From Pseudaminobacter salicylatoxidans (GTDB taxonomy: Bacteria; Pseudomonadota; Alphaproteobacteria; Rhizobiales; Rhizobiaceae), in NCBI RefSeq assembly GCF_003148475.1, contig NZ_QGGG01000018.1, positions 21,800 to 85,799 on the forward strand: DNA of 64,000 nucleotides, given 5' to 3'. A program made the translations under genes and the position numbers. Below, one piece after another: positions 30,244 to 39,357 of the stretch (the first letter of the stretch is position 1; every line of letters begins with the position of its first letter). The notes beneath the pieces were generated by a model. It was not told the DNA's origin, searched no databases, and worked only from the letters and a program-made list of their open reading frames with translations.

Positions 30244-30762
30244 TTGAACTCGCTGAAATTCAAGACCATCTCTTCGCCAGCCCTTGTCGGGGCGGTTTCG
30301 GTGCTTGCCGCGGCGACCCTCTCCGGCTGCAGCACATCCAGCACCATGGACAGCCTTTCGCCCGGCGAAACGCTGACGCAGGGCTATGTCATCGACCAGC
30401 AGCAGATCGACCAGGTTCCTGTCGGCTCCAGCCGCGAACAGGTTCTGCTGGCGCTTGGCAGCCCCTCCACCACCGCGACTTTCGACAACGAGGTGTTCTA
30501 CTACATCTCGCAGAAGCGCAGGCGTCCGGTCGCTTTCATGAACCCGCACATCGTGGATCAGCGTGTCCTGGCGGTCTATTTCGGTGAAGACGGCCGCGTG
30601 ACGCAGATCGCCAATTACGGCCTGAAGGACGGCAAGGTGTTCGATTTCATCGGCCGCGTGACGCCAACGGGCGGCAAGGACCAGAATTTTATCGGCCAGC
30701 TCATTTCGGGCGCGGGCGCCAAGCCGACCCTGCCCATCGGCGGCGGCGGCCCCACCGGCTGA
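30244..30762 (+). CDS. bamE: Outer-membrane assembly lipoprotein BamE (OmlA)
   Basis: A 172-residue lipoprotein of the beta-barrel assembly machine. A signal sequence ends in the lipobox LSGC. The BamE core follows: YVIDQQQIDQVPVGSSREQVLLALGSPS, then FYYISQKRRR. The C-terminus carries a Gly-rich tail. The start is unusual: AAGGAG at 30232-30237 is followed by two TTG codons and no ATG, so a TTG at 30244 (or 30241) is most likely. A strong terminator follows. Confidence 0.88.
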   Translation: MNSLKFKTISSPALVGAVSVLAAATLSGCSTSSTMDSLSPGETLTQGYVIDQQQIDQVPVGSSREQVLLALGSPSTTATFDNEVFYYISQKRRRPVAFMNPHIVDQRVLAVYFGEDGRVTQIANYGLKDGKVFDFIGRVTPTGGKDQNFIGQLISGAGAKPTLPIGGGGPTG

Positions 30763-30783
30763 CCTGCCCGAATACCGGACACG

Positions 30784-30816
30784 AAAAACCCGCGGATCGC
30801 TCCGCGGGTTTTTTTT
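30784..30816. terminator. Bidirectional terminator between bamE and hppA
   Basis: AAAACCCGCGGA, loop TCGC, TCCGCGGGTTTT followed by a longer T-run, about 20 bases past the bamE stop and before the convergent hppA stop. It would serve both genes. Confidence 0.92.
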
Positions 30817-30836
30817 ATCAGCGGCATGCCTGCCGG

Positions 30837-32984
30837 TTACACCCCACCGTGTGCCAGCACCGCCAACAGCAGGAGCGCCATGATATTGGTGATCTTGATC
30901 GCCGGATTCACCGCCGGGCCGGCGGTGTCCTTATAAGGATCGCCGACCGTATCGCCGGTTACGGATGCCTTGTGCGCTTCCGAACCCTTCAGATGACGCA
31001 CTCCATCCTTGTCGGAGAAACCGTCCTCGAAGGATTTCTTGGCGTTGTCCCACGCGCCGCCGCCTGAAGTCATGGAGATAGCAACGAACAGCCCGTTGAC
31101 GATGACGCCAAGCAGTGAGGCTCCGAGCGCCGCAAAGGCCGACGCCTTGGAACCCGAGATCAGAAGCACGCCGAAATAGACGACCAGAGGTGCCAGCACC
31201 GGCAGCAGCGACGGCAGGATCATCTCCTTGATCGCCGCCCTGGTCAGCAGATCGACCGCGCGTGCATAGTCCGGCCTTTGCGTGCCGGCCATGATACCCG
31301 GATTCTCCCGGAATTGACGGCGCACCTCCTCCACGATGGAACCGGCCGCGCGCCCCACCGCCGTCATGGCGATGCCACCGAACAGATATGGGATGAGGCC
31401 GCCGAACAGCAGGCCGGCAACGACATAGGGATTGGAAAGATCGAAGGAGATCTCGCCCATGCCCTGGAAATACGGGAACTTGTCGCCATTGGCCGCAAAG
31501 TAGCGCAGGTCGTTGGAGTAGGCTGCGAACAGCACCAGCGCGCCGAGGCCGGCCGAACCGATGGCATAACCCTTGGTCACCGCCTTGGTGGTGTTGCCCA
31601 CCGCATCCAGCGCATCGGTGGACTGGCGCACTTCCTTCGGAAGCCCCGCCATTTCGGCAATGCCGCCGGCATTGTCGGTCACCGGTCCGAAGGCATCGAG
31701 CGCCACGATCATGCCGGCAAGGCCCAGCATGGTGGTCACCGCGATCGCCGTGCCGAACAGTCCGCCAAGCTGGTAGGTGGTGATGATGCCGCCGACGATG
31801 ACGATAGCTGGCAGCGCCGTCGATTCGAGCGACACTGCCAGCCCCTGGATCACATTGGTGCCGTGGCCGGTCACTGATGCCTGGGCAATGGAGATGACCG
31901 GGCGTTTGCCCGTGCCTGTGTAGTATTCGGTGATCACCACGATCAGGCCTGTCACGATCAGGCCGATCACCCCGCAGACGAACAGGCTGCCGCCCGTTAC
32001 CGCCTGCCCCGCGACGGTGCCGATCTCGCCCCAGCCAATGGTGAGCGACGTGGCCACCGCAAGGCCCAGGATGGACAGGATGCCGGTTACCACAAGGCCT
32101 TTGTAGAGCGCGCCCATGATCGAGCCATTGGCGCCGAGCTTGACGAAGAAGGTGCCGACGATGGAGGTGATGATGCAGGCGCCGCAGATCACCAGCGGAT
32201 AGAGCATGACGCTGCCCAGAACTTCGCTGCCGCCGAAGAAGATGGCCCCGAGCACCATGGTGGCGACCACGGTCACCGCATAGGTCTCGAAAAGGTCGGC
32301 TGCCATGCCGGCGCAGTCGCCGACATTGTCGCCCACATTGTCGGCGATTGTCGCCGGGTTGCGTGGATCATCCTCGGGAATGCCCGCCTCGACCTTGCCC
32401 ACGAGGTCGCCGCCGACATCCGCCCCCTTGGTGAAGATGCCGCCGCCGAGACGCGCGAAGATGGAAATCAGCGAGGCGCCGAAGCCGAGCGCCACCAGCG
32501 CATCGACAACCGTCCGGTTGTCGGGCGCAAGGCCCATCGGGCCGGTCAGCACCCAGTAGTAGACGGAGACGCCCAGCAGCGCGAGACCCGCCACCAGAAG
32601 GCCGGTGATGGCGCCGGACTTGAAGGCGATATCGAGCCCTGCCGCAAGGCTGTTGGTCGCGGCCTGCGCGGTGCGCACGTTGGCGCGCACCGAGACATGC
32701 ATGCCGATGAAGCCGGCCGCGCCCGAAAGCACGGCGCCGATCAGGAAACCGATCGCTGCTATAGCCGAAAGCAGCCACCAGGCGAGAAGGAAAACCACGA
32801 TGCCAACGATGGCGATGGTTCTGTACTGACGCGCAAGATATGCCTGTGCCCCCTCCCGGATGGCAGCGGAAATTTCCTGCATGCGTGCGTTGCCCTGGTC
32901 AGATGCGAGTACCGACCGTGTCGCCCAGATGGCGTAAAGGACAGATAGCAAGCCGCAGGCAATGACGACGTAAAGCATGGTCAT
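30837..32984 (-). CDS. hppA: Membrane-bound proton-translocating pyrophosphatase
   Basis: A 715-residue integral membrane pump with about 16 helices that couples pyrophosphate hydrolysis to proton export. The pyrophosphate/Mg2+ motifs are [20 protein letters not shown] and [18 protein letters not shown]. The segment GNTTKA carries Lys where K+-dependent enzymes have Ala, so this is the K+-independent class. In alphaproteobacteria the enzyme can also sit in acidocalcisome membranes. It fits with the polyphosphate genes about 15 kb away but is a separate transcript. Confidence 0.97.
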   Translation of the reverse strand: MTMLYVVIACGLLSVLYAIWATRSVLASDQGNARMQEISAAIREGAQAYLARQYRTIAIVGIVVFLLAWWLLSAIAAIGFLIGAVLSGAAGFIGMHVSVRANVRTAQAATNSLAAGLDIAFKSGAITGLLVAGLALLGVSVYYWVLTGPMGLAPDNRTVVDALVALGFGASLISIFARLGGGIFTKGADVGGDLVGKVEAGIPEDDPRNPATIADNVGDNVGDCAGMAADLFETYAVTVVATMVLGAIFFGGSEVLGSVMLYPLVICGACIITSIVGTFFVKLGANGSIMGALYKGLVVTGILSILGLAVATSLTIGWGEIGTVAGQAVTGGSLFVCGVIGLIVTGLIVVITEYYTGTGKRPVISIAQASVTGHGTNVIQGLAVSLESTALPAIVIVGGIITTYQLGGLFGTAIAVTTMLGLAGMIVALDAFGPVTDNAGGIAEMAGLPKEVRQSTDALDAVGNTTKAVTKGYAIGSAGLGALVLFAAYSNDLRYFAANGDKFPYFQGMGEISFDLSNPYVVAGLLFGGLIPYLFGGIAMTAVGRAAGSIVEEVRRQFRENPGIMAGTQRPDYARAVDLLTRAAIKEMILPSLLPVLAPLVVYFGVLLISGSKASAFAALGASLLGVIVNGLFVAISMTSGGGAWDNAKKSFEDGFSDKDGVRHLKGSEAHKASVTGDTVGDPYKDTAGPAVNPAIKITNIMALLLLAVLAHGGV

Positions 32985-33210
32985 ATGCCGATCTTCCCTG
33001 ATTGTCGCCCGGCAGAACCCCTCCCCGGGCTGCGATGGCGGCCGGTGGCGAATTGCCGCGCGGCCTGCGACAATTTGTGCGAAACGGGCGACGTAACGTC
33101 AAGGGCTGTTCGGAGAATCATCAAGAATCGACGCCTTGTCCTTGTTCAGACAGGCAAAATCGCAACGATCCGCTCTCGTGGATCGTCGCGAGAGAATCAT
33201 CGAGAAGCGC

Positions 33211-33705
33211 TCAGGCAATGTCGCCGTCGGGCTGGTTGACGAAAATCAGAACGGCCAGAATCGTCATATAGAATTTGAAAGCCGCTTCCTGCCCGTTCCA
33301 GGTTTGCGATTGCCACATGGCAAACCACTCCCCGCCGATCACCATGAAGCCGAAATACCAGACCAGGAAGCCCACGGTCGCGGCCACCACGACGAAGCGC
33401 TTGGCCTGATTGAAGACCGCCCCGGATGCCATGCGTGCCTGCCACAGTCTCCAGGCAGCGATCAGGAACAGGATGCAGGTCAGCGCCTCGCCGGCTATGA
33501 TCAGCCAATAACCGGCCGTCCAAAGCGCCGGATTGGTGATCGACCGGTACATCAGCGCATTGCCCGGGAAGGTCGTGTCCATGCTCAGCACATGCTGGAC
33601 GAAGGCGTAATTGGAACCATAGTCGGTTATATTGCCGAACGCGACGAGAAAGGCGAACGCCGCCAGACAAAGACACATGACGATTTTGGAATAGCGGAAG
33701 GTCAT
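33211..33705 (-). CDS. DUF2165-family membrane protein
   Basis: A 164-residue protein with four predicted helices. It begins YSKIVMCLCLAAFAFLVAFGN and contains the typical NITDYGSNYAFVQHVLSMDTTF loop and a Trp-rich C-terminal loop (WYFGFMVIGGEWFAMW). This is the DUF2165 pattern of small alphaproteobacterial membrane proteins; function unknown. The ATG at 33705 is chosen for AAGGAGTG upstream, shorter than the maximal frame by 27 codons. Downstream hppA lies 226 bp away. Confidence 0.8.
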   Translation of the reverse strand: MTFRYSKIVMCLCLAAFAFLVAFGNITDYGSNYAFVQHVLSMDTTFPGNALMYRSITNPALWTAGYWLIIAGEALTCILFLIAAWRLWQARMASGAVFNQAKRFVVVAATVGFLVWYFGFMVIGGEWFAMWQSQTWNGQEAAFKFYMTILAVLIFVNQPDGDIA

Positions 33706-33751
33706 GGCAAACACTCCTTGGACGAGCTTTGAAAACCCTCCCAAAAGCTCC

Positions 33752-34015
33752 ATGAGTCCCGAAGAAATGGCAATCGTCACCCCCATGGAAATCGCCTTGA
33801 CGGCAACCGCTCAGCGCCATGCCTCCCGGATCGGCATTCTCGAGCAGGTTCTCGCGATCCGCCTGCCCGAAACCTGTCAGGCGGGCGATGCCGTCTCTCT
33901 GGAAATCGACGGTGCAGTCCACGAATTCAGCATAAGCCGCCGCGCCTGGAGGATACGCCGTGCGGACGCACTGCTGGAGATCACGCTGGACTTTCCAGCG
34001 CGCCCCGTTCGCTGA
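33752..34015 (+). CDS. Hypothetical small protein, possibly real
   Basis: A possible 87-residue protein filling the 325-base gap between the DUF2165 gene and an MFS gene. The C-terminal half looks ordered (RIGILEQVLAIRLPE, then VSLEIDGAVHEFSISRRAWRIRRADALLEITLDF). I do not recognise the family. Three in-frame ATGs (33752, 33767, 33785) compete and none has a strong ribosome-binding site, so the start is uncertain. The frame is convergent with the MFS gene. Nothing on the other strand better explains the gap. Confidence 0.4.
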   Translation: MSPEEMAIVTPMEIALTATAQRHASRIGILEQVLAIRLPETCQAGDAVSLEIDGAVHEFSISRRAWRIRRADALLEITLDFPARPVR

Positions 34016-34030
34016 GGCAAAATATCGAAA

Positions 34031-35257
34031 TCAGCCTTCGCCTTCCGAGCCGGCTTCCGCAAGCTGGCGCCGGCGCGACAGGAGCAACCAGCCCAGCGCA
34101 GCGAGGCAGACGATGGTAACGGGGAATATCACCCAGTTCAGCGTTTCCCAGCCATGGGCGTTGTAGATCCGGCCGGACATCAGCGAAGCGAAAGCGACGC
34201 TGCCGAACAGCACGAAATCGTGGAAGCCCTGCACCTTGCCCTTCTCGGACGGCTCGTAGGATTCGGCGACCAGCGCGGTCGCGCCGATGAAACCGAAATT
34301 CCAGCCCAGACCGAGCAGGATCAGCGCGGACCAGAACTGCCACAGTTCGATGCCCGACAGCGCGACCAGCGCACAGCCGACCAACAGCACGAAGCCGACG
34401 AGAATGATGATGGGGGCGCCAAAGCGATGAATGAGCCTGCCGGTGAAGAAACTCGGCCCGAACATGGCCATGACGTGCCAGGAAATGCCGAGCGTTGCCT
34501 CATCCGGCGAGAAGCCGCAGCCGACCATGGCCAGCGGTGCGCCGGTCATGACGAAGGTCATCAGAGCATAGGAGCCCACGCCGCACAGCAGCGCCACGAT
34601 GAAAAGCGGCTGCGAGATGATCTCCATCAGCGGACGGCCGCTGTCGCCGATGGCGGCATGGCCGTGCGAAGCGTTCTTGACCCGCAGGAAAGACAGGATG
34701 ACCGCACCAACCGCTGCAAGCACGATGATGGCGGCAAACGAACCGGCAAACATCACCGGTGCCAGCAGTTCACGCGTGAAGATGACGATCTGCGGCCCCA
34801 GAATGGCGGTGACGATGCCGCCTGCAAGGACGAAGGAAATCGCGCGCGCCCGGAACTCGCGCGGCGCATTGTCGGCAGCCGCGAAACGGAACTGCTGCAC
34901 GAAGGAGTTGCCGATGCCGACAGCCATGAGGCTGAATGCAAAGAGCCAGAAATTCATCTGGAAGAGCGCGATGGTGGCCAGCAGCCCGCCCAGCGCCGTC
35001 AGCCCGGTGCCGGTCACGAAACCGTTGCGCGGGCCGAGTTTCCGGATGATGGCGGCAGCCGGCAGCGCACCGACCGCCGTTCCGATATTGAAGCCGGTGA
35101 TCGGAGCGGTAGCCAGCGACTTGTCGGCGTCGAGAAGGTAATGGCCGGCCAGCGCGCCGAGCGAAATGCAGATGGGGGTGGCCGAACCGATAATCGCCTG
35201 CGACGCGGCGAGGATCAGTGCCGTTCGCCTGGCATTGCGGTCAACCATACCCGTCAT
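34031..35257 (-). CDS. MFS transporter, YbjJ/multidrug-like
   Basis: A 408-residue, 12-helix major-facilitator carrier. A degenerate motif A is present (RKLGPRNGFVTG), and the second half has NFGFIGATALVAESYEPSEKGKVQGFHDF, a pattern seen in uncharacterised rhizobial MFS proteins. The substrate is unknown. Its ATG overlaps the nusB stop by one base (TAATG), so it belongs to the rib-nusB transcript. Confidence 0.85.
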   Translation of the reverse strand: MTGMVDRNARRTALILAASQAIIGSATPICISLGALAGHYLLDADKSLATAPITGFNIGTAVGALPAAAIIRKLGPRNGFVTGTGLTALGGLLATIALFQMNFWLFAFSLMAVGIGNSFVQQFRFAAADNAPREFRARAISFVLAGGIVTAILGPQIVIFTRELLAPVMFAGSFAAIIVLAAVGAVILSFLRVKNASHGHAAIGDSGRPLMEIISQPLFIVALLCGVGSYALMTFVMTGAPLAMVGCGFSPDEATLGISWHVMAMFGPSFFTGRLIHRFGAPIIILVGFVLLVGCALVALSGIELWQFWSALILLGLGWNFGFIGATALVAESYEPSEKGKVQGFHDFVLFGSVAFASLMSGRIYNAHGWETLNWVIFPVTIVCLAALGWLLLSRRRQLAEAGSEGEG

Positions 35258-35754
35258 TATGCACCCCTGCCCTTGCCTTCGCCGCGCACGCGGCGGGCCA
35301 CACGATCAAGCACGGCATTCACCAGCTTGGGCTCGTCCTCGACATAGAACGCCTTGGCGATGTCGACATATTCCGAAACGATAACGGCGACCGGCACGTC
35401 GCTGCGCAGCATCAGTTCAAAGACGCCGGCGCGCAGGATGGCGCGTAACGTGGAATCGAGGCGCGACAGTGGCCAGTCGTCGGTCAACGCCTGGCGGATG
35501 ACCGGATCGACCGTCTTCTGGTTCTCGACCACCCCGGCCAGGATCGCACGGAACCATTGCGGGTCCGCCTCGCGGTAGAGGTCGCCGTCCACTTCCTTGC
35601 CGAGCCGGAAGGCTTCGTATTCGGCGGTGATTTCAAGCAGGCCGCTGCCTGCTACGTCCATCTGGTAAAGCGCCTGCACGGCGGCAAGGCGGGCAGCGCC
35701 GCGTTTGTTGGCCTGGCGCGGCTGCGGGCGCTGGTTATCGGTAGGCTCGGTCAA
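35257..35754 (-). CDS. nusB: Transcription antitermination factor NusB
   Basis: A 165-residue all-helical RNA-binding protein. It binds boxA RNA with NusE (S10) during rRNA antitermination. The start of the fold ([18 protein letters not shown]) and the ending [25 protein letters not shown] are hallmarks. Only 2 bases separate it from ribH upstream, and an MFS gene overlaps its stop. The ribH-nusB order is widespread in bacteria. Confidence 0.96.
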   Translation of the reverse strand: MTEPTDNQRPQPRQANKRGAARLAAVQALYQMDVAGSGLLEITAEYEAFRLGKEVDGDLYREADPQWFRAILAGVVENQKTVDPVIRQALTDDWPLSRLDSTLRAILRAGVFELMLRSDVPVAVIVSEYVDIAKAFYVEDEPKLVNAVLDRVARRVRGEGKGRGA

Positions 35755-35756
35755 GA

Positions 35757-36212
35757 TCAGGCTCCCAAACGCTCACGGAGCGCGATCATGGTCAATGCGG
35801 CGCGGGCGGCAAAACCACCCTTGTCACCCTCGTGGCGGCGCGCACGAACCCATGCCTGCTCGTCGTTCTCGACGGTGAGGATGCCATTGCCGACAGCAAG
35901 CGATTCCTCGACGGCGAGATCCATCAGCGCACGGCAGGATTCATTGGCGACAATGTCGAAATGATAGGTCTCGCCGCGAATGACTGTGCCCAGCGCAACG
36001 AAGCCATCATAGTCCGTACCGCCTTCTTCCGCACCATCCAGGGCAAACGAAATCACTGCCGGGATTTCAAGCGCGCCCGGAACCGTCACCACTTCGTAAG
36101 TGGCGCCGGCCTCGTCCAGCGCCGCCTTTGCGCCTTCCAGCAATGCGTCGGCCAGATCGTCATAGAAACGGGCTTCGATGATGAGCAGATGGGGTGGTCG
36201 TGTACTGGCCAT
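35757..36212 (-). CDS. ribH: 6,7-dimethyl-8-ribityllumazine synthase
   Basis: Condenses 5-amino-6-ribitylamino-uracil with 3,4-dihydroxy-2-butanone 4-phosphate to lumazine, the substrate of riboflavin synthase. The 151-residue protein has the phosphate-binding [11 protein letters not shown] and the catalytic-site segment [19 protein letters not shown], with the expected His. It is followed by nusB. It is separated from ribE/ribD upstream by a DoxX-family gene on the other strand. I looked for an FMN riboswitch upstream and saw none. Confidence 0.96.
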   Translation of the reverse strand: MASTRPPHLLIIEARFYDDLADALLEGAKAALDEAGATYEVVTVPGALEIPAVISFALDGAEEGGTDYDGFVALGTVIRGETYHFDIVANESCRALMDLAVEESLAVGNGILTVENDEQAWVRARRHEGDKGGFAARAALTMIALRERLGA

Positions 36213-36464
36213 ATTGGTCTCCGGAAAGGCGGTGACTTAGGCCGATGCGGCCAACTTCGCAAGCTCAACGTTGCCCGTTGTGCCCTGGAGGTGGATATCC
36301 ATGCTGCAGCGCCCCTCTGCTGGAATGGTTTCCGGTGCGAAGTTCGAAGCCATTGGGAATGTTTTCCAACATGGTGCGGGTCAGGAAAATTGGAAGGCGA
36401 CTGTCGGGTCGGGAGCCCGGAAAGCGTCATCACGACATGCAGCAACCAATGGGAGGAAACTCGA

Positions 36465-36860
36465 ATGGGCAGAACCGCAGCAATTCTTGTGGCAAGGCTG
36501 ATCTTCGGCGGCGTGTTCGTCATGGCCGCAGCCTTCAAGTTCGCCGGCATGGATTCGACCGCTGGCTATATCGCGTCGGCCGGCTTTCCGTTCCCGCTGC
36601 TTCTGGCATGGATCGCCGCATTCTTCGAGGTGGGGCTGGCTATCGCGCTGCTCACTGGCGCCTTCTTCTCGGAGGCCGCACTGCTCGCAGCCGCCTATGT
36701 GCTGTTCCTGGCGCTTGCCTTTCACGGCCCGTCCCGCTGGGAAGGCAATCAGGCCGAATTCGGCTTCTTCATCGACCATTTCACCTTCATTGCAGGCCTG
36801 CTGTTCGCGGCTGTTCATGGCCCCGGCGACAGGTTGGCCATCAGGAAAAGCTATTTGTGA
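36465..36860 (+). CDS. DoxX-family membrane protein inside the riboflavin cluster
   Basis: A 131-residue protein with four predicted helices of the DoxX type (RLIFGGVFVMAAAFKFAGMD; AFFEVGLAIALLTGAFF). The true start at 36465 follows GGGAGG; longer frames through the region are not genes. It lies between ribH and ribE on the opposite strand, interrupting the otherwise colinear ribD-ribE-ribH-nusB order. It also has an intact His-Asp-rich loop (FFIDHFTF). Function unknown. Confidence 0.82.
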   Translation: MGRTAAILVARLIFGGVFVMAAAFKFAGMDSTAGYIASAGFPFPLLLAWIAAFFEVGLAIALLTGAFFSEAALLAAAYVLFLALAFHGPSRWEGNQAEFGFFIDHFTFIAGLLFAAVHGPGDRLAIRKSYL

Positions 36861-36889
36861 AATGGCACCGCGGCTTTCGCAGGCACCTT

Positions 36890-37504
36890 TCAAGTCGCTT
36901 CGGCTGCTTCCGAAAGTCGCGCGGCATAGCGGGCCATGGTGTCGACCTCGAGATTGACCTTATCGCCAACCTTGCGCTCCCCCCAGGTCGTGACCTGCAG
37001 CGAATGGTGGATCAAAAGCACGTCGAACCGGGTTCCATCCACCTTGTTGACCGTGAGCGACGTGCCGTCGAGCGCGACCGACCCCTTGGGCGCGATGAAT
37101 TTCGCGAACTCACGCGGCGCTTCGAGGGTGAAGCGCACCGCATCGCCCTCGTCTTTACGCACCACGATCTCGGCCATGCCATCGACATGGCCCGAAACGA
37201 TGTGGCCGCCGAGTTCATCGCCCACCTTCAGAGCCCGCTCGAGGTTCAGCCGGCTGCCGGCCTTCCATGACGAGGCGGTGGTGAGGCGCAGCGCTTCCTC
37301 CCAGGCTTCCACTTCGAACCAGCGGCTGTTGGACTCGGCTTCAGGCAGCGCGACCACGGTCAGGCACACGCCGCTGCACGCGATCGATGCGCCGATGGCG
37401 ATGGTCCTTGGATCGTAGACGGTATCGATGCGCAGCCGCACACCCTCGCGCAACGGCGAAACGGAAGCAACGGAGCCGATATCGGTGACAATTCCGGTAA
37501 ACAT
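36890..37504 (-). CDS. ribE: Riboflavin synthase, alpha chain
   Basis: Dismutates two lumazine molecules to riboflavin and the pyrimidine precursor. The 204-residue chain has the duplicated lumazine-binding domain: MFTGIVTDIG at the start, and the paired motifs around GVCLTVV (first half) and GTSLTVN (second half). The start is set at 37504, where the ATG overlaps the ribD stop (TGATG); the longer frame begins inside ribD. Gene order ribD-ribE is normal. Confidence 0.95.
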   Translation of the reverse strand: MFTGIVTDIGSVASVSPLREGVRLRIDTVYDPRTIAIGASIACSGVCLTVVALPEAESNSRWFEVEAWEEALRLTTASSWKAGSRLNLERALKVGDELGGHIVSGHVDGMAEIVVRKDEGDAVRFTLEAPREFAKFIAPKGSVALDGTSLTVNKVDGTRFDVLLIHHSLQVTTWGERKVGDKVNLEVDTMARYAARLSEAAEAT

Positions 37505-38625
37505 CAAAAACCTCTCGTCCATTCGGCGTAAACGTCGTCGCCGAAACGTGCCTCACGCACCAGGCGGAACCCGGCCGGGATATGGTCGCGATCGACCGGA
37601 GCCGCAATGCCGTCCGCCCCGAGACGGCCCGGCCCCTGGAAGATGACGATGCGGTCGACCATGTCGTCGGCCAGCATGTTGCGCGCGGTTTCGGCGCCAC
37701 CCTCCACCATGACATTCATCATGCCCTGCGCGGCAAGGTCTTCCAGCAGTTCGGGTAGCGCGATGCGCCCCTCGAACGTGTCGGTCGCCAGAAGCCTTAC
37801 GCCGCGCGCGGCCAGTGCCGCCTTGCGCGCCGCATCGGCTTCCGGGCCGGCAGCCACGTAGACCGGAACGGATTCCGCCGTGCGCACCAGCCTGGTGTCG
37901 GGCGACAGTCTGGCCTGCCGGTCGAGAACGAGGCGTAGCGGCGAGCGGTCTTCGAGCCCCGGCAGCCGTACCGTCAGTTCGGGATCGTCGGCGAGCGCCG
38001 TGTTGATGCCGACCACGATCACATCGGCCTCGGCGCGCATCAGATGGACCTGCCGGCGGGAAGCCGGCCCGGTGATGGCGATCTGCCCCTCGCCCGGTCG
38101 GCCGATCATGCCGTCAGTCGAAAGCGCCAATTTCAGCGTCACTTGCGGCCGCTGCTTCACGGAGCGGGTCAGATAGCCTGCCAGTTGGTCGTTTGCTTCG
38201 TCGGCCAGAACACGCTCGACCACCTCGATGCCCGCGGCGCGCAGGATGGCATAGCCTTTCCCGGAAACGCGCGGGTCGGGGTCGCTGGCCGCGCCGACCA
38301 CGCGGGCTATGCCGGCATTGACAAGTGCATTGGCGCAGGGCGGCGTGCGGCCGTGATGGGCGCAGGGCTCCAGGGTCACATAGGCGGTGGCGCCACGCGC
38401 CTTGCCTCCGGCCTCGGCCAATGCCTCGGCCTCAGCATGCGGCCTGCCGCCAATCGCAGTCACGCCACGCCCGACGATCACCGGGCCATTGCCATCATCG
38501 CGCACGATCAGCGTGCCGACCGCGGGGTTGGTTCCGGTCAGCCCGGCATGCTTGCGCGACAGCCGCAGGGCCGCCGCCATGAAGCGGCGGTCGCTGGCCG
38601 CCTTATCCGCGTCAGCACCTGCCAT
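37504..38625 (-). CDS. ribD: Bifunctional riboflavin biosynthesis deaminase/reductase
   Basis: A 373-residue enzyme. The N-terminal deaminase has the zinc motif HAEAEAL and EPCAHHGRTPPC. The C-terminal reductase has TLKLALSTDG and VEGGAETARN. It converts GTP-derived pyrimidine to 5-amino-6-ribitylamino-uracil 5'-phosphate. It starts 3 bases after the nrdR stop and overlaps ribE by one base, giving a nrdR-ribD-ribE transcript. Confidence 0.95.
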   Translation of the reverse strand: MAGADADKAASDRRFMAAALRLSRKHAGLTGTNPAVGTLIVRDDGNGPVIVGRGVTAIGGRPHAEAEALAEAGGKARGATAYVTLEPCAHHGRTPPCANALVNAGIARVVGAASDPDPRVSGKGYAILRAAGIEVVERVLADEANDQLAGYLTRSVKQRPQVTLKLALSTDGMIGRPGEGQIAITGPASRRQVHLMRAEADVIVVGINTALADDPELTVRLPGLEDRSPLRLVLDRQARLSPDTRLVRTAESVPVYVAAGPEADAARKAALAARGVRLLATDTFEGRIALPELLEDLAAQGMMNVMVEGGAETARNMLADDMVDRIVIFQGPGRLGADGIAAPVDRDHIPAGFRLVREARFGDDVYAEWTRGF

Positions 38626-38628
38626 TCG

Positions 38629-39093
38629 TCAGCTCTCTTCGTCCTCGCCCTTCAGTTCGCCGAGCACATCGTGGAAATCCTTGGCTTCGCGGAAATTGCG
38701 ATAGACGGAGGCGAAGCGGACATAGGCGACGTCATCGAGCGCCTTCAGTGCCTCCATGACCAGCCGACCGATTTCGCCGGTGGTGACTTCGGTCTCGCCG
38801 GAGCTTTCGAGCTGGCGCACGATGCCGGTGACGGCGCGGTCGATGCGCTCGGGATCGACATTGCGCTTGCGGCAAGCAATCTCCACAGAGCGCAGCAGCT
38901 TGTCGCGGCTGAACGGGACCTTGCGGCCGGACTTCTTGACCACCACCAGATCGCGCAACTGCACGCGCTCGAAAGTGGTGAAGCGGCCGCCGCAATCCGG
39001 GCAGACCCGGCGCCGACGAATCGCCGCGCCATCTTCAGCGGGGCGCGAGTCTTTGACCTGGGTGTCTTCGGATTGGCAATAAGGGCAACGCAT
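38629..39093 (-). CDS. nrdR: Ribonucleotide reductase regulator NrdR
   Basis: A 154-residue repressor. A zinc ribbon is formed by Cys3, Cys6, Cys31 and Cys34 (CPYC and CPDC), followed by an ATP-cone domain that senses ATP/dATP. It represses ribonucleotide reductase operons by binding NrdR boxes. It heads the nrdR-ribD-ribE transcript, and glyA lies upstream on the same strand after a terminator. Confidence 0.97.
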   Translation of the reverse strand: MRCPYCQSEDTQVKDSRPAEDGAAIRRRRVCPDCGGRFTTFERVQLRDLVVVKKSGRKVPFSRDKLLRSVEIACRKRNVDPERIDRAVTGIVRQLESSGETEVTTGEIGRLVMEALKALDDVAYVRFASVYRNFREAKDFHDVLGELKGEDEES

Positions 39094-39297
39094 GGAAATC
39101 TGGCTCGCGATTCTTTCAAGGCTGGAAGCTAGAGCCTTTCAGCTCAGGTAGGAAGCGCCAAGGCCGAAATCCAATGCTGTTCTCCCTGTGAACGGTCAGT
39201 ATCTTGCATCGGCACTGGAAATTTCCACCAACCCTTGTGTGTCGGGGTCAATCGAGACACGCACTCCGCGTGAAGCACCTGAACAAGACAGCCGGAA

Positions 39298-39336
39298 AAC
39301 AAAACGGCCGCCGTGAACTCACGCGGCGGCCGTTCC
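39298..39336 (-). terminator. Rho-independent terminator of glyA
   Basis: On the minus strand a long stem (ACGGCCGCCG paired with CGGCGGCCGT, one bulge) is followed by TTTTGTTTT. It lies about 20 bases past the glyA stop and before nrdR. Confidence 0.9.
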
Positions 39337-39357
39337 GGAAACCAGATGGCGTAAAAC

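Noticed and set aside
36213..36464. FMN riboswitch upstream of ribH or ribD
   Set aside because: I searched for the conserved riboswitch core by eye in the regions before ribH and before nrdR-ribD and did not see it.
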